A DNA stretch of 64,000 nt from Chloroflexota bacterium. GTDB lineage: Bacteria > Chloroflexota > UBA6077 > SHYK01. Below the pieces are notes generated by a model. That model was not told the origin of the DNA and did not search any database. It worked only from the letters and a program-made list of their open reading frames with translations. This document shows positions 36,570 through 46,854 of this stretch, one piece after another. The DNA is taken from assembly GCA_009692845.1 (NCBI GenBank), contig SHYK01000002.1, forward strand, positions 248,001 to 312,000, in the 5' to 3' direction. Both the position numbers and the translations under genes were made by a program. How positions within the stretch are numbered: position 1 is the stretch's first letter; each line of letters begins with the position of its first letter.

Positions 36570-38746
36570 TTACCGGGTGATGGTCAGTCCCTCGGCTCCA
36601 TCCACTGTCGAGCGGATCTGAAGACCTTCGCGCCACACGTGGACCGTGAGTCTGCGATTCCCTAACCGCAGTCCTTCAAAGTGAAGCTCGTTCAACCAGG
36701 GCAAGAGGGCCGGTCGCAGGCGGATGGTCTGATTGGGTAGATCAGGCTCGATCCCCAGTAGGTGTTGGAGCATCAGGAAGACAGAGGCGGCAGCCCACGC
36801 CTGGGGACTGTAGGCAGTGGGATAGCCGGCCGGCGAGGATTGGTAGCGATAATCGCGAGTGAAACCACAGTACAGCTCAGGCAGGCGATGATCGGGAAAG
36901 CGTAGGCCGGCTTCGAACACCTGGCTCATGATTGCCAGCGCTGCCGCGTCATGGCCGGTATGGCGAAGGCCGGCGACGATGAGCGAGTTATCGTGGGGCC
37001 AGACGGATCCATTGTGATAGCTCATAGGGTTGAAGCTCGGATACGCACTGCTCAGGGTGCGCACGCCCCAGCCGCTGAGGATATCGCCTTCGAGCAGGCG
37101 GCCGGCGACGAATTCGGCGCGGGCGGGCGGGATGATGTCCATGAGCAGGCAGTGCCCGGGGTTAGAGGTAATCGCTGGGATCTGGACCTTGTTCGCGTCG
37201 AGGGCCTGCGCGTAGAAGCCCGCCGAATCCATCCAGTAGGCCTGGTCGAAGAGGAGCTTCCTCCGCTCAGCCGATCGTCGGACTTGGGTCGCCTCGGCAG
37301 TTTCGCCCCAATGTTCGTAGACGGCAGCCATTCCGATTTCGGCCGCATATGCGTAACCCTGGACTTCGATCGGAGCAATCGGGACTTCAGCGGCCTGACC
37401 ATCGGCGAACTGTACCGCGTCGAAGGAGTCCTTCCAGGCATGGTGTCGCATCCCGCTGGGGGATTGGGACTGATATTCGAGCAGGCCGTCAGCGTCGCGG
37501 TCGCCGAAGGTGTGAATCCACTTCAAGGCTCGCTCGAGATTGGGGCGCAGCTCAGAGGCGAGGTCCCAGTCGCCTGTCCAGCGGACGTATTCCACGAGTA
37601 AATAGATAAAAAGGGGCGTCGCGTCGATGCTCGCGTAGTAGGGAGTATGAGGAACCTCACGAAGGGCGGCGAGCTCGCCAGTCCGGATCTCGTGAAGGAT
37701 CTTGCCCGGCTCTTCGTCGCGCCAGGCGTCGACGGCTTGTCCCTGGAATTTCGCCAGGAAGCGCAGGGTGCCGCGGGCGATCTCTGGGTTTAAGCAGAGG
37801 GTCTGGAGCGAGGTGATCAAGCTGTCTCGCCCGAATGGAACGGCGAACCAGGGGATCCCGGCGACCGGAATAAGCCCATCTCCCGTCTGGTTGATAGTGA
37901 GCCGCAAATCGTGCAGGCTTTGTCGGATCAGCGTGTTCATCTGCGCATCGTCGGTGCGAATTTCGGTACAGCTCGTCTCCCAGTGGTGATGTGCATCAAG
38001 GATCCGAGTGAAAGATTCGTCCATCCCAGGGAAAACCTGCGCCGCGTCAGTGTCACCGAGCAGCGGTGCGATGTGGATCGCCAATGACCACGGCGTGCGC
38101 GCGGGCACCTCGGCTCTGAAGCTGGCCTGGACCACGTAGGCGGCAGAAGTCATATCCTGGCGGCTGGCTCGCTCCCGTGGTTCGACGGGGAGAGCGGGCT
38201 GGTGGAGGATCTCCACGGATTCGGGATCGCGATCAAAGTCGATCTTCGTTCTTCGTTCTGTTCCATCTAGGCCCGTGTAGTGGAGCCAAATGGTCGAGCC
38301 GAGAGCTCTGGCTCCGCTTCTTCGCCGCGCTTCAGCGGGTGCATGAAGCTCCGGACATCGAACATATCGCGGAAGTCCGAGCCGAGCCGAAGCTCGATGT
38401 TGAGGGTGACCGGGAATGGGTTGTAGTTGAAGAAACCGATGCGTTCGTGGAGCCCCGCGTCCACAAATCGATTCCTTCGAATGCTGAGCGTCCGGGGGGG
38501 AAGAGTGGTGCCATTGTCCAGCAGGGCGCCCAGGTTCCCGAACTGCAGGTTGCCCATGAAATTGAGCTCGCCTGCGCTGGAGAGCAACTGGAGCCCCACC
38601 CCATTGATCCCGAATTCATAGATGCTCAAAAAACGGGTGTCCTGAAAGTAGAGACCTTGGCCGTCTGAGGAGCCGGCCGGAATGTCGCCTTCGCGGTTCA
38701 TCACTACGAAGATCTCGTTCTCTTTGAGCTTCTGGACGTCCTGCAT
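36570..38746 (-). pseudogene. Amylo-alpha-1,6-glucosidase / glycogen debranching enzyme, one frameshift
   Basis: Two frames encode one about 725-aa protein. The first starts at ATG 38746 with LKENEIFVVMNREGDIPAG, GLYFQDTRFLSIYE and GFFNYNPFPVTLNIEL, and runs out at 38267. The second resumes as LGSTIWLHYTGLDGTERRT and continues through AGIPWFAVPFGRDSLIT, YYASIDATPLFI, SWGVRTLS-like GWGVRTLSSAYPSFNPMSYH and PQAWAAASVFLMLQ. A one-base deletion at the CTCTC run near 38301-38308 explains the break. If intact, the enzyme would hydrolyse alpha-1,6 branches of glycogen. It begins 15 nt after the purA stop. A sequencing error is as likely as real loss. Confidence 0.82.
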
Positions 38747-38761
38747 CAGCGCAAGCGCAGG

Positions 38762-40060
38762 CTATCCGGAAGCAAGAGGCCATAGGGGCTGGCGCATGAT
38801 GCGCTCGGATCGCTCCGGGCCCAGGCCGATAAGATTGACCGGAATGCCCAGCAATGCCTCGATGCGCTGAATGAAATGGATCGCCTCTTTGGGCAGATCT
38901 TCGAAGCGGTCCGTTCCTCGGGTGTTCTTTCGCCAACCCGGGAGCTCCTCATAGATTGGCTGGCATCGGGCGTGCAGGTCGAGGTTGGAAGGAGGAAGCT
39001 CGAGACGCTCGCCGTCGAGCTCGTAGGCGGTGCACAGCTTGACGGACGACATCTCATCGAGCATGTCGATTCGGGTAAGCGCCACCGCGTCAAAACCGTT
39101 GATAGCGACGGTGTAGCGGGACACGACGGAGTCGAACCAGCCGACTCGGCGGGCACGTCCGGTCGTTGCCCCGAATTCGTGTGCGCGCTCCCTGATGTAC
39201 TCCCCGGTGGCGTCTAGGAGCTCGGTTGGGAGTGGACCTGAGCCAACTCTGGTCGAATAGGCCTTATAGACGCCGATAGCGCGCGAGAATGCCCGGGGCG
39301 GGATGCCTACCCCCTGGAGCAACCCTGCGACCGTGCAGGAGGAGCCGGTTACATATGGGTAATTCCCGTGATCGAGGTCAAGCAGGGTTCCTTGCGCGCC
39401 CTCGAGGAGGATACTGGCATCCCGGGCTATCGCCTGAGACACCATCGGTGCGATATCTCGAATCATGGGGCCCAACCGCTGGGCATATCCTTGATAAGCT
39501 TTGACGATCTGCTCGACGTCGGCGCGCTGGCTGGATCCCATTGAACCAAGCGAGCCATTGGCGCGTTGTACGGCGACCCGAACCTTGGCTTCGAGGGTAT
39601 CGGGATGGAGCAGATCGCCCATGCGAAGGCCCACTCGGGCAACCTTGTCCCCGTAGGCAGGTCCGATCCCCCGACCGGTGGTGCCAATGGGATCATCGGC
39701 GCGCTGGTTCTCGAGGGCGCGGTCGAGGAGCAGGTGATAGGGCATGACCATTTGCGCTCGGTCGGAGAGGAGGAGGCGATCGGTCGATACCCCGCTGGCC
39801 TGGAGGCGGTCGATCTCCTCGATCAGAATCGCCGGATTCAGAGCGACGCCCGGAGCGATGATGCAGACCGCCTCTGGGTTGAACACTCCGCAGGGCACCA
39901 GGTGGAGGGCAAACTCACCCAAAGGATTGACGACTGTGTGGCCGGCGTTGTCCCCGCCCTGCGAGCGAATGACGAATTCGGCCTCTTGAGCCATGAGATC
40001 GATAATTTTGCCCTTACCCTCGTCTCCCCACTGGCCCCCGACCACCGCCACTACTGGCAT
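38762..40060 (-). CDS. purA: Adenylosuccinate synthetase
   Basis: GTP-dependent joining of IMP and aspartate, the first committed step to AMP. 432 aa. VVAVVGGQWGDEGKGKIIDL with catalytic Asp, GGDNAGHTV with catalytic His, GTTGRGIGPAYGDKVARVG, LLEGAQGTLLDLDHGNYPYV, and GATTGRARRVGW. Complete, normal length. It lies between the polysaccharide genes and the debranching gene, all on the minus strand. Confidence 0.96.
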   Translation of the reverse strand: MPVVAVVGGQWGDEGKGKIIDLMAQEAEFVIRSQGGDNAGHTVVNPLGEFALHLVPCGVFNPEAVCIIAPGVALNPAILIEEIDRLQASGVSTDRLLLSDRAQMVMPYHLLLDRALENQRADDPIGTTGRGIGPAYGDKVARVGLRMGDLLHPDTLEAKVRVAVQRANGSLGSMGSSQRADVEQIVKAYQGYAQRLGPMIRDIAPMVSQAIARDASILLEGAQGTLLDLDHGNYPYVTGSSCTVAGLLQGVGIPPRAFSRAIGVYKAYSTRVGSGPLPTELLDATGEYIRERAHEFGATTGRARRVGWFDSVVSRYTVAINGFDAVALTRIDMLDEMSSVKLCTAYELDGERLELPPSNLDLHARCQPIYEELPGWRKNTRGTDRFEDLPKEAIHFIQRIEALLGIPVNLIGLGPERSERIMRQPLWPLASG

Positions 40061-40168
40061 GGGTGGCGCTCTGCTCTATCGGACTGCTTCACCTGATACC
40101 CCGTTAGTTTGGATCGTGTTGGCTCGCTGGTAGGCGGAAGCTTCATCGTCCTTCGTCCTCTGACTCGG

Positions 40169-41188
40169 TTACCGGCGCGCGGCGAGCGACTCCCGGTCAC
40201 CGTAGTTGCTTTGGAAATAGGTCTGGTAGTCGTCGCTATTCTTGATGCGCCGCCACCAGGGTTCGTTGTCTGCGTACCATCGCACGGTAGCTTCGATGAC
40301 CGCGTCAAAGCTGGGCTCGCGGGTCCATCCCAGGGCCAGCAGCTTAGAGGAGTCGATCGAATAACCACGGTCATGGCCTGGGCGGTCGGGCACATGCTCG
40401 ATCAGGGTTCGTGAACGTCCCAGAAGGTCCAGAATGCGCTCGACTAGCTCGAGATTCGCCCGTAGGTTGCCACCTCCGACGTTGTACGCTTCGCCCGGGA
40501 GGCCTTGGCGGAGCACCAGGTCAATGCCGCTGCAATGGTCTTCGACGAAGAGCCAGTCGCGGATCTGCTGACCGTCGCCGTAGACCGGAATCGGTCGCCG
40601 GTCAATGGCCTCGGTAATGACAATCGGGATGAGCTTCTCCGGGTACTGATAGGGCCCAAAGGTGTTGGATCCCCGAGTAATGAGCGTGGGCAAACCGTAG
40701 GTCGCATGGTAGGCCTGGACGAGATGCTCGCCCCCCGCTTTGCTCGCCGAGTAGGGACTGCGGGGTCGAAGCAGGGCGTCTTCGCGGGACGCCTCGCCGA
40801 TTACTTCGCCATAGACCTCGTCGGTGCTCACCTGCAGAAAGCGCGTCACTTTGGCGCGACGGGCTGCTTCCAGGAGGATGTATGCGCCGAAAACGTCGGT
40901 GGTGATAAATCCGGATGGATCCAAAATCGAACGATCGACGTGACTCTCGGCGGCAAAATTCACCACCGCGTCGGCTCCGTCCATGGCCGAGGCGACAATC
41001 TCCGGATCGGCGATGTCTCCGAGCCGGAACGAATAGCGAGGGTGGGACTCGAACTCGCGCAGGTTTTCCAGGTTGCCGGCATAGGTGAGCTTGTCGAGCA
41101 CAACGACTTCATCATCGTAGCGCTCGAGCGTGTAACGCACGAAGTTACTGCCGATGAAACCAGCACCGCCGCAGACCAGCAGCCTCAT
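40169..41188 (-). CDS. rfbB: dTDP-glucose 4,6-dehydratase
   Basis: Converts dTDP-glucose to dTDP-4-keto-6-deoxyglucose, the branch point to rhamnose and other deoxysugars. 339 aa. NAD-binding GGAGFIGSNFVRY, AAESHVDRSI, catalytic STDEVYG, YSASKAGGEH, and RGSNTFGPYQYPEKLIP. Its start overlaps rfbA by 4 nt. rfbC and rfbD are not in this window, so the final sugar is unknown. Confidence 0.95.
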   Translation of the reverse strand: MRLLVCGGAGFIGSNFVRYTLERYDDEVVVLDKLTYAGNLENLREFESHPRYSFRLGDIADPEIVASAMDGADAVVNFAAESHVDRSILDPSGFITTDVFGAYILLEAARRAKVTRFLQVSTDEVYGEVIGEASREDALLRPRSPYSASKAGGEHLVQAYHATYGLPTLITRGSNTFGPYQYPEKLIPIVITEAIDRRPIPVYGDGQQIRDWLFVEDHCSGIDLVLRQGLPGEAYNVGGGNLRANLELVERILDLLGRSRTLIEHVPDRPGHDRGYSIDSSKLLALGWTREPSFDAVIEATVRWYADNEPWWRRIKNSDDYQTYFQSNYGDRESLAARR

Positions 41189-41961
41189 CTTGAGGTTTCA
41201 CCTTGGCTCGTTGTTTCGCGGTGGCCGATGCCGTTCCAATGCGCCGCCACGTACTGGTTGACCGCCATATATTGATCGATGGACTCCCCGGCGTCGCCCC
41301 AATAGCCAGTGAGCACGTCGTATTCCATCGCTCGGCGGGCGATGTATTCGTTGTTCACGTCGGTGATCTCTAGCTCACCGCGGAGTGAGGGCTCCAGGGT
41401 CCGTACGATGTCAAAAACGTCGGCATCGTACATGTAAACACCCGTGACCGCATACGGCGACTTGGGTTGGGCTGGCTTTTCCTCGATGCGCATGATTCGG
41501 CCATCCTCGAACACGGGTACGCCGAGGTGCACGAGGTGAGAGCGCTCGGGCATCTCTTTCAGGAGAATGCGCGCGCCGGAGGGCTGCTCGGCAAAGCGGG
41601 CAACGAAAGCGGAGATGTCTTCCTCAACGATGTTGTCGCCCAGCAACAGGACGCAGCGATCCGATCCGACGAAATCCTCGGTGAGGCTTAGCGCCTCCGC
41701 GATGCCGCCTTCCCGCTCCTGATAGGCGTAGTGGAGCTGCTTGAGCCCAAAGTCACGCCCATTGCCGAGCAACCGGAGAAAGTCGCCCGCGTTGTTGCCG
41801 CCCGTAACCACCATGATCTCAGTGACCCCGGCATGCACCAGCGTTTCGAGCGGGTAGTAAATCATGGGCTTGTTGTAGAGGGGCAGTAAGTGCTTGTTGG
41901 TAATGCGGGTAAGCGGGTAGAGCCGCGAGCCGAGGCCGCCCGCGAGGATCACGCCTTTCAT
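41185..41961 (-). CDS. rfbA: Glucose-1-phosphate thymidylyltransferase
   Basis: Makes dTDP-glucose from glucose-1-phosphate and dTTP. 258 aa, shorter than the about 290-aa E. coli form, but with all core motifs: MKGVILAGGLGSRLYPLT, NKHLLPLYNKPMIYYPLE, VLLLGDNI, EEKPAQPKSPYAVTGVYMYD and LEITDVNNEY. ATGA overlap with rfbB means the two are translated as a pair. Confidence 0.95.
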   Translation of the reverse strand: MKGVILAGGLGSRLYPLTRITNKHLLPLYNKPMIYYPLETLVHAGVTEIMVVTGGNNAGDFLRLLGNGRDFGLKQLHYAYQEREGGIAEALSLTEDFVGSDRCVLLLGDNIVEEDISAFVARFAEQPSGARILLKEMPERSHLVHLGVPVFEDGRIMRIEEKPAQPKSPYAVTGVYMYDADVFDIVRTLEPSLRGELEITDVNNEYIARRAMEYDVLTGYWGDAGESIDQYMAVNQYVAAHWNGIGHRETTSQGETSR

Positions 41962-41977
41962 GATCGGTAACCGAGCG

Positions 41978-42661
41978 TCACTGGTAGTACTGGGAGGTGC
42001 CGCTGTCGAGGTGGGCTCGGTTGACCACTACGCCCAGCAACCGCGCTTTGACCCGCTCGAGCTGCTCTTTCGCTCGCCGGGCAGGCTCCCGTCGGGTCCG
42101 AGTCGCGTCGATGACCAGCACCACGCCGTCAACTCGTGGAGCAAGGATCGAAGCGTCGGCGACGACCGCGGCCGGAGGCGAGTCCAGCAAGATGAGATCG
42201 GCCTCCTCGCGGAGTGCGGCGAGGAGGGTGTCGACCCGGTCGAGGCTGAGCAATTCGGCGGGATTGGGCGGAAGGGGGCCTGAGGTAAGCACTCTCAGCC
42301 CAGGGGTGGGTCCGTCCTGGGTTGGGATCCGGTCCCGCGCATCGCCCAAAAGGAAATCCGTGAAGCCAGTCGAATTGGGTAGCCCAAAGATTCGATGGAG
42401 AGACGGCCGACGCAAGTCACAGTCCACCACGATGACTTTGGACCCGGCCTGGCTAGCGATGACCGCCAGGTTGGCCAGGGTAGTCGTCTTTCCCTCTTGC
42501 TGGCCGGGGCTCGTGAAGAGAATGGACTTGGCGGGCAGGTCCAGACTGCTGAATCGGAGGTTGGCCCGCAGCGTTCGGTAGGCTTCCGCCGCCGGGCTCC
42601 GGGGATGTTCCAGGGTCACGAGTGGGCCGATTGATGCTTGCCCCTTGGGCGGAGCGGTCAT
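41978..42661 (-). CDS. CpsD/CapB-type tyrosine-protein kinase (BY-kinase)
   Basis: 227 aa. Bacterial tyrosine kinase ATPase: Walker A SPGQQEGKTTTLANLA, Walker A' VIVVDCDLRRPSLH, Walker B DLILLDSPPA. The C-terminal tyrosine cluster is minimal (SQYYQ). It lacks its own membrane part. The Wzz-like proteins next door supply the membrane activator, as in the split CapA/CapB systems of Gram-positives. It would control polymer length and export through cycles of autophosphorylation. Start overlaps the preceding wzz by 4 nt. Confidence 0.9.
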   Translation of the reverse strand: MTAPPKGQASIGPLVTLEHPRSPAAEAYRTLRANLRFSSLDLPAKSILFTSPGQQEGKTTTLANLAVIASQAGSKVIVVDCDLRRPSLHRIFGLPNSTGFTDFLLGDARDRIPTQDGPTPGLRVLTSGPLPPNPAELLSLDRVDTLLAALREEADLILLDSPPAAVVADASILAPRVDGVVLVIDATRTRREPARRAKEQLERVKARLLGVVVNRAHLDSGTSQYYQ

Positions 42662-43455
42662 TGGGCATCCTTTCGGAGAGGAATAGGTGCAGCTTGGGCC
42701 TCCGCCGGTTCGTTTCCGGGCTGTCGGGGCGTCGGTCTGCCTAAACTGGAATCATCGGCTTTTCCAGGGCGAACCAAGCTCAGCTGCGCTCGGGCGGCGG
42801 CCGTTGTGAGAAAGGGCGGCACGAGTCCAAGCGTCGGCAGCATCAAGTACTTCTGCACGTCGTCCGGGCTGCGTAGGGAATCGTCGAGATAGTCCAGGAA
42901 AAACGCGAGGACAATGCCGAACAGGACGCCGATCAGCCCGGCGGCCAGCACCAGGATCCGGGTTTGAGGCCAGAAGAGTCGAGGTGATGTGGGCCGGTCA
43001 AGCACGCCGAGATTGATCCGTTCTGATTGGGGTACCGTCGCCATCAAAGCATCTTGACGTTCTTTCACGACGGCCGCCAGGGTGCCGGCAATGGCCTCGG
43101 CTCGACCTGGATCAACGTCGTCAATGTCCAGCTGAATTTGAAAAGTATCGGGAATGGCCTGGGTGTGGATTTTTTCTAGCAAAGCATCCGGGCCCAGGTC
43201 GAGGTGCAATCGCTCATCAACGGCGCGGGCGACGGTCGTAGTCTCAACCCGGGCAGCCTGCTGGCGGAGCAGCTGGCCGATGGCCAGCGTGTTGCCGTAG
43301 TCGAAGCGACCGGTGACTTCCAACTTGACTGAGGAACGGAAGATCGGAGTTTGGAGACGAGCGAACCCCAGGGCTACCACCGCGGCGATCGCCGCGGTGG
43401 CCAGGATCACCCACCACCGCTGTCGGATGACTTTGTAATACTCGGCGAGCTCCAC
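42658..43455 (-). CDS. Wzz-type polysaccharide co-polymerase, second copy
   Basis: 265 aa. N-terminal helix (RWWVILATAAIAAVVALGFA), an extracytoplasmic domain rich in helices, the Pro/Leu segment before TM2 (RPTSPRLFWPQTR), TM2 (ILVLAAGLIGVLFGIVLAFF) and a longer cytoplasmic tail that could touch the adjacent kinase. Such proteins set chain length of exported polysaccharides. It overlaps the kinase start and follows the first wzz by 2 bp. Confidence 0.85.
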   Translation of the reverse strand: MELAEYYKVIRQRWWVILATAAIAAVVALGFARLQTPIFRSSVKLEVTGRFDYGNTLAIGQLLRQQAARVETTTVARAVDERLHLDLGPDALLEKIHTQAIPDTFQIQLDIDDVDPGRAEAIAGTLAAVVKERQDALMATVPQSERINLGVLDRPTSPRLFWPQTRILVLAAGLIGVLFGIVLAFFLDYLDDSLRSPDDVQKYLMLPTLGLVPPFLTTAAARAQLSLVRPGKADDSSLGRPTPRQPGNEPAEAQAAPIPLRKDAQ

Positions 43456-43457
43456 CG

Positions 43458-44147
43458 CTAATGGGCCTCGACCGGGATTTCGCCCAGGAGCTGGAGGCCG
43501 AGGCGCCGCTCAATTTCCTGGGGTGAGCGAAGCGTCGAATCCAGGTAGTCGACCAGGAAGGCGAGAAAAAGCCCCACGATCAGGGCAAGGGCACCCCGCA
43601 GAGCCAGATCGGCCGTAAGACTCCCGGTGGTGGTGGCCGGTCGTACGCGCGGCTCGTCAATCGCGACCACTTGACCGGTCGGGGTGGCCAGCTCGGCCAG
43701 GTAGGTCGGTCCCTTGGTTTTGACGGTTTCTACGACTGCCTCGGCAATGCGGCGGGCTCTTTCGGCCTCGGGCGCGAGGATTGTCACATCCAGAATCCGA
43801 TGGGTTTTCCGAACCCGAATGACGTCGCGAACCGCCTGGGGATCGACGTCTTCATGGAGGTAAGTTCCCAGATCTTTGGCGAAGGAATCACTTTGGATGA
43901 TCTCGCTCAGATCGTCCGCCAGATATTCGGCCGCCAACCACAGGTAGTATTCGCGGTAATAGGCATAGGGAGGCTGGTCTCCGGCTGGTGTGGCCGAGGC
44001 GACGCTGACTGCGAGGCGGAGAGTCGCTTCATACGATCTGGGCCCGCGGAGGGAGAAGCCTCCGGCGATCACCAATGTGAGCGCGACCACGCCGACAATA
44101 ATGGGCCAGCGTCGGCGCAGGATAAGGAAATAGTCTCGAAGTTCCAC
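43458..44147 (-). CDS. Wzz-type polysaccharide co-polymerase, first copy
   Basis: 229 aa. MELRDYFLILRRRWPIIVGV leads into TM1. An external domain has a Tyr-rich stretch (PPYAYYREYYLWLAAEYLA). TM2 (LALIVGLFLAFLVDYLDSTL) is followed by a short tail. It is paralogous in layout to the next gene, beginning with the same MEL..Y....R.RW pattern, which suggests an old duplication. The two could form a hetero-oligomer that activates the one BY-kinase. Confidence 0.82.
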   Translation of the reverse strand: MELRDYFLILRRRWPIIVGVVALTLVIAGGFSLRGPRSYEATLRLAVSVASATPAGDQPPYAYYREYYLWLAAEYLADDLSEIIQSDSFAKDLGTYLHEDVDPQAVRDVIRVRKTHRILDVTILAPEAERARRIAEAVVETVKTKGPTYLAELATPTGQVVAIDEPRVRPATTTGSLTADLALRGALALIVGLFLAFLVDYLDSTLRSPQEIERRLGLQLLGEIPVEAH

Positions 44148-44252
44148 AGCCGAGCAACTATACCGATGGAGCTCGGCCTGGGCAAACTCAGCTCACGGCA
44201 GGGACGCATCCCTACGTCGGAATACAAGCACAGCCTTCTGCGGAAAATGGGC

Positions 44253-45350
44253 TCATGAGATCGGAACCTGGGGCTCGGCTGAGTTGACCTGGGCTTCCAT
44301 CTGCTCCTGGAAGGCCCCTCTGGAAAAACGGAGGGCGTGGCGCCGAATGACGGCCGGATCGAAGTCCGCAGCGTCGAATCGGCCCAGCTTGTCGGCGAGC
44401 GCTTCGACGGTCTGGGGACTGAACAACTGGCCGGTCTGGCTCTCGATCACGGTGTCGAGCGCACCCCCGCCCGCGTAGGCCACCACTGGACGGCCTGCTG
44501 CCATGGCCTCCACCGGGGCGATCCCGAAGTCTTCTTCGCCCGGGAAGATAAATGCCTTGCAGTCACCCAGGGCCTCGGTCCGAGCAGCATCCGAGACGTG
44601 CCCGAGGAACTTCACCGTAGGACCGGCTCCGGATGCAAGCTCGTCACTGTGCCGCCCAGCGCCGATGACGGTGAGCGGAAGGCGCAGTTGAGAACAGGCA
44701 GCGACGGCGAGGTCGACCCGCTTGTAGGGAATAAGGCGCGAAACCACTAGAAAGTTTTCTCCACGACCGCCGCCGAGTGGGATCTGCTCGGTCTCGACGG
44801 GTGGGAAAACCAGATCGGAGTCGCGTCGGTAGTATTTCTTGATACGCGCCTGGACTGCCGAAGAGATGCCGATGAAGCGGTCGACCCGTTGTGACGCGGC
44901 CACGTCCCACAAGCGGAGGTAGTGCATCGCCGCCGGGAGGACAGCCCGGAACCAGGGCCGAATGCTCTCCCCCGCGACGTACTCGCGGTAGTTCCAGGCG
45001 AAACGCATGGGGCTGAGGCAGTAGTCGACGTGGACGGTGGCGGGTGGGGTGATCACGCCGTGGGCGAAGCGGCTGCTGATAGAGAGCACGACGTCGAAGC
45101 CCGAGAGGTCAAAGGACTCGTAAGCGAGTGGGTACAGGAGGAGAAGCGCCCGGTGGTAGCGCCGGCTCAGGGGAAGTCGCTGGAGGAAGGAGGTGCGGAT
45201 GTCCCAGTGGCGCAAGGGGGGCGGGAGGGCGGTGGGATCGTAGAGAGACGTATAGACCGGAGCGTCCGGAAACGTTTCGTGGAGGACTTCGAGCACCCGC
45301 TCTGCACCGCCATACTGGGTTAAATCTTCGGTAACGATGGCCAGCCGCAT
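44253..45350 (-). CDS. Glycosyltransferase family 4
   Basis: 365 aa, GT-B fold. N-terminal MRLAIVTEDLTQYGGAERVL (GGAER is typical of the acceptor-side loop). LVVSRLIPYKRVDLAVAA begins the donor domain. The sugar-nucleotide site FPGEEDFGIAPVEAMAAGRP with the EX7E motif is complete. It is likely to add one sugar to an undecaprenyl-linked repeat unit on the cytoplasmic face. Donor and linkage cannot be read. It starts 7 bp after the priming transferase stop. Confidence 0.9.
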   Translation of the reverse strand: MRLAIVTEDLTQYGGAERVLEVLHETFPDAPVYTSLYDPTALPPPLRHWDIRTSFLQRLPLSRRYHRALLLLYPLAYESFDLSGFDVVLSISSRFAHGVITPPATVHVDYCLSPMRFAWNYREYVAGESIRPWFRAVLPAAMHYLRLWDVAASQRVDRFIGISSAVQARIKKYYRRDSDLVFPPVETEQIPLGGGRGENFLVVSRLIPYKRVDLAVAACSQLRLPLTVIGAGRHSDELASGAGPTVKFLGHVSDAARTEALGDCKAFIFPGEEDFGIAPVEAMAAGRPVVAYAGGGALDTVIESQTGQLFSPQTVEALADKLGRFDAADFDPAVIRRHALRFSRGAFQEQMEAQVNSAEPQVPIS

Positions 45351-45357
45351 CCTGTGC

Positions 45358-46854
45358 TCAGAACGCTCCGCGGGCCGCTAGCACGGTGGGGATGGTCCTC
45401 ATCAAGAGCTGCAAGTCCAGCACCAGGGACCAGTTTTCAATGTAGTAGAGATCGAGCATCACCATCTCATCGAAGCTCAGCTCGCTTCGTCCGCTCACCT
45501 GCCACAATCCGGTGATCCCCGGAACCACTTCAAGGCGGCGCCGATGCCAGTCCTCGTACCTTTCCACCTCGGCGGGAATCGGGGGCCGCGGTCCAACCAG
45601 GCTCATTTCGCCGCGTAGCACGTTCCACAGCTGGGGCAGCTCGTCCAGACTCGTTCGACGCAGATAGCGGCCTACCCGGGTGAGCCGTGGATCAGCGCGA
45701 ATCTTGAAAATTGGACCCTGGGCTTCGTTGAGCGCCTCCAGCTGTGCCTGTTCCAACTCCGCGCCCTCCCGCATCGAACGGAACTTCAAACAAAGGAAGG
45801 GGCGGGCATCCTTGCCCAGCCGGGTTTGCCAAAAAAAGACTGGCCCGGGGGATTCCAGCTTGATGGCGATGGCGATGATCGCGATGAGTGGGCTCAACAC
45901 GACCGCCAGAATGACGCTGGAAAGCACGTCTAGGACCCGTTTCACGATGAGGTTTCCACCCCCAATACCGGCCTCGTTGAGGTCGAGGAGTGGGATGCCG
46001 CCAATAGTGCCCATCGTCACATGGCTCAACCGCAGCTCGAAAAGATCGGGAACCAGACTCAGGCTCACTCCTTCCGCGCGGCACCGATCGAGGACTTGCA
46101 GAATCTCCTCGTGGCGCGCGGCGGGGAGGGCGACGATCACCCGATCCACCGCGAGCTCTCTGGTCAGGGCCGGCAAATGGTCCAGCGTACCGAGGGCCCG
46201 AAAACGGCCGAAGTCCCGCTCGGGGGTCTCGTCCACGAAGCCGAGCACGCGACACCCCAGAGTGGGCTGGTGCACGAGGAGCTGCATCACCATTCGAGCC
46301 AGCCGATTGTTGCCCACGACGATGACTCGCTCGACCCCCACGCCGGACCGATAAGCCTTCGCCCGAATCAACCAGACGATCAGTCGACCAGCTGCGCCGA
46401 GGACGATCGCGAGCAGCCAAGCGTAGATGAATGCGAGCCGAGATGAGGCGGAGTAATGAACCATGGAGACCGCCCCGAATACGAGCATCGCGGCGACCGC
46501 GCTGGTGCCTATCACTGCCATGGTCTCCGAGCTAAGGGCAAAACGAGAGGTGCGATAGCTCCCCCGCAGTTGATAGCCGGCCAGGGAGAGCAGCGCGAAG
46601 AGGAGCTGGAGGGGAACATAAAGGGCATAGGCCACGTAGCTCTCGCCGGGAACGTCCCCGCCCACTTCAAATGTGTAGCGGAGGTGATAAGCGAGAAAGA
46701 AAGCCAGATTGCTGGCCGCAAAATCAGCGAAAAGCAGGACCAGGCGCTCCCAGCGTCGACGCTTGTAGATGCCGTGGGCAACCTGGCCAGGGGCTAATGT
46801 TCGGGTCTCAGCCTGGAGCAAATCAGGCTCCTGCGAGTGCGGCGCGATAGACAT
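45358..46854 (-). CDS. Undecaprenyl-phosphate sugar phosphotransferase (priming enzyme, WbaP/CpsE type)
   Basis: 498 aa. Four or five N-terminal helices and a CoA-binding-like central domain ([17 protein letters not shown]). After another helix comes the bacterial sugar-transferase domain: [63 protein letters not shown] and [19 protein letters not shown]. It transfers a hexose-1-phosphate onto undecaprenyl phosphate to start each repeat unit. Its ATG lies 32 nt inside the preceding glycosyltransferase gene. Confidence 0.92.
   Translation of the reverse strand: MSIAPHSQEPDLLQAETRTLAPGQVAHGIYKRRRWERLVLLFADFAASNLAFFLAYHLRYTFEVGGDVPGESYVAYALYVPLQLLFALLSLAGYQLRGSYRTSRFALSSETMAVIGTSAVAAMLVFGAVSMVHYSASSRLAFIYAWLLAIVLGAAGRLIVWLIRAKAYRSGVGVERVIVVGNNRLARMVMQLLVHQPTLGCRVLGFVDETPERDFGRFRALGTLDHLPALTRELAVDRVIVALPAARHEEILQVLDRCRAEGVSLSLVPDLFELRLSHVTMGTIGGIPLLDLNEAGIGGGNLIVKRVLDVLSSVILAVVLSPLIAIIAIAIKLESPGPVFFWQTRLGKDARPFLCLKFRSMREGAELEQAQLEALNEAQGPIFKIRADPRLTRVGRYLRRTSLDELPQLWNVLRGEMSLVGPRPPIPAEVERYEDWHRRRLEVVPGITGLWQVSGRSELSFDEMVMLDLYYIENWSLVLDLQLLMRTIPTVLAARGAF

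Noticed and set aside
36257..36580. 107-codon plus-strand frame in the gap between the MurG-like and debranching genes
   Set aside because: No ribosome site, basic/Trp/Ser-rich composition typical of non-coding GC-rich DNA, no motif.
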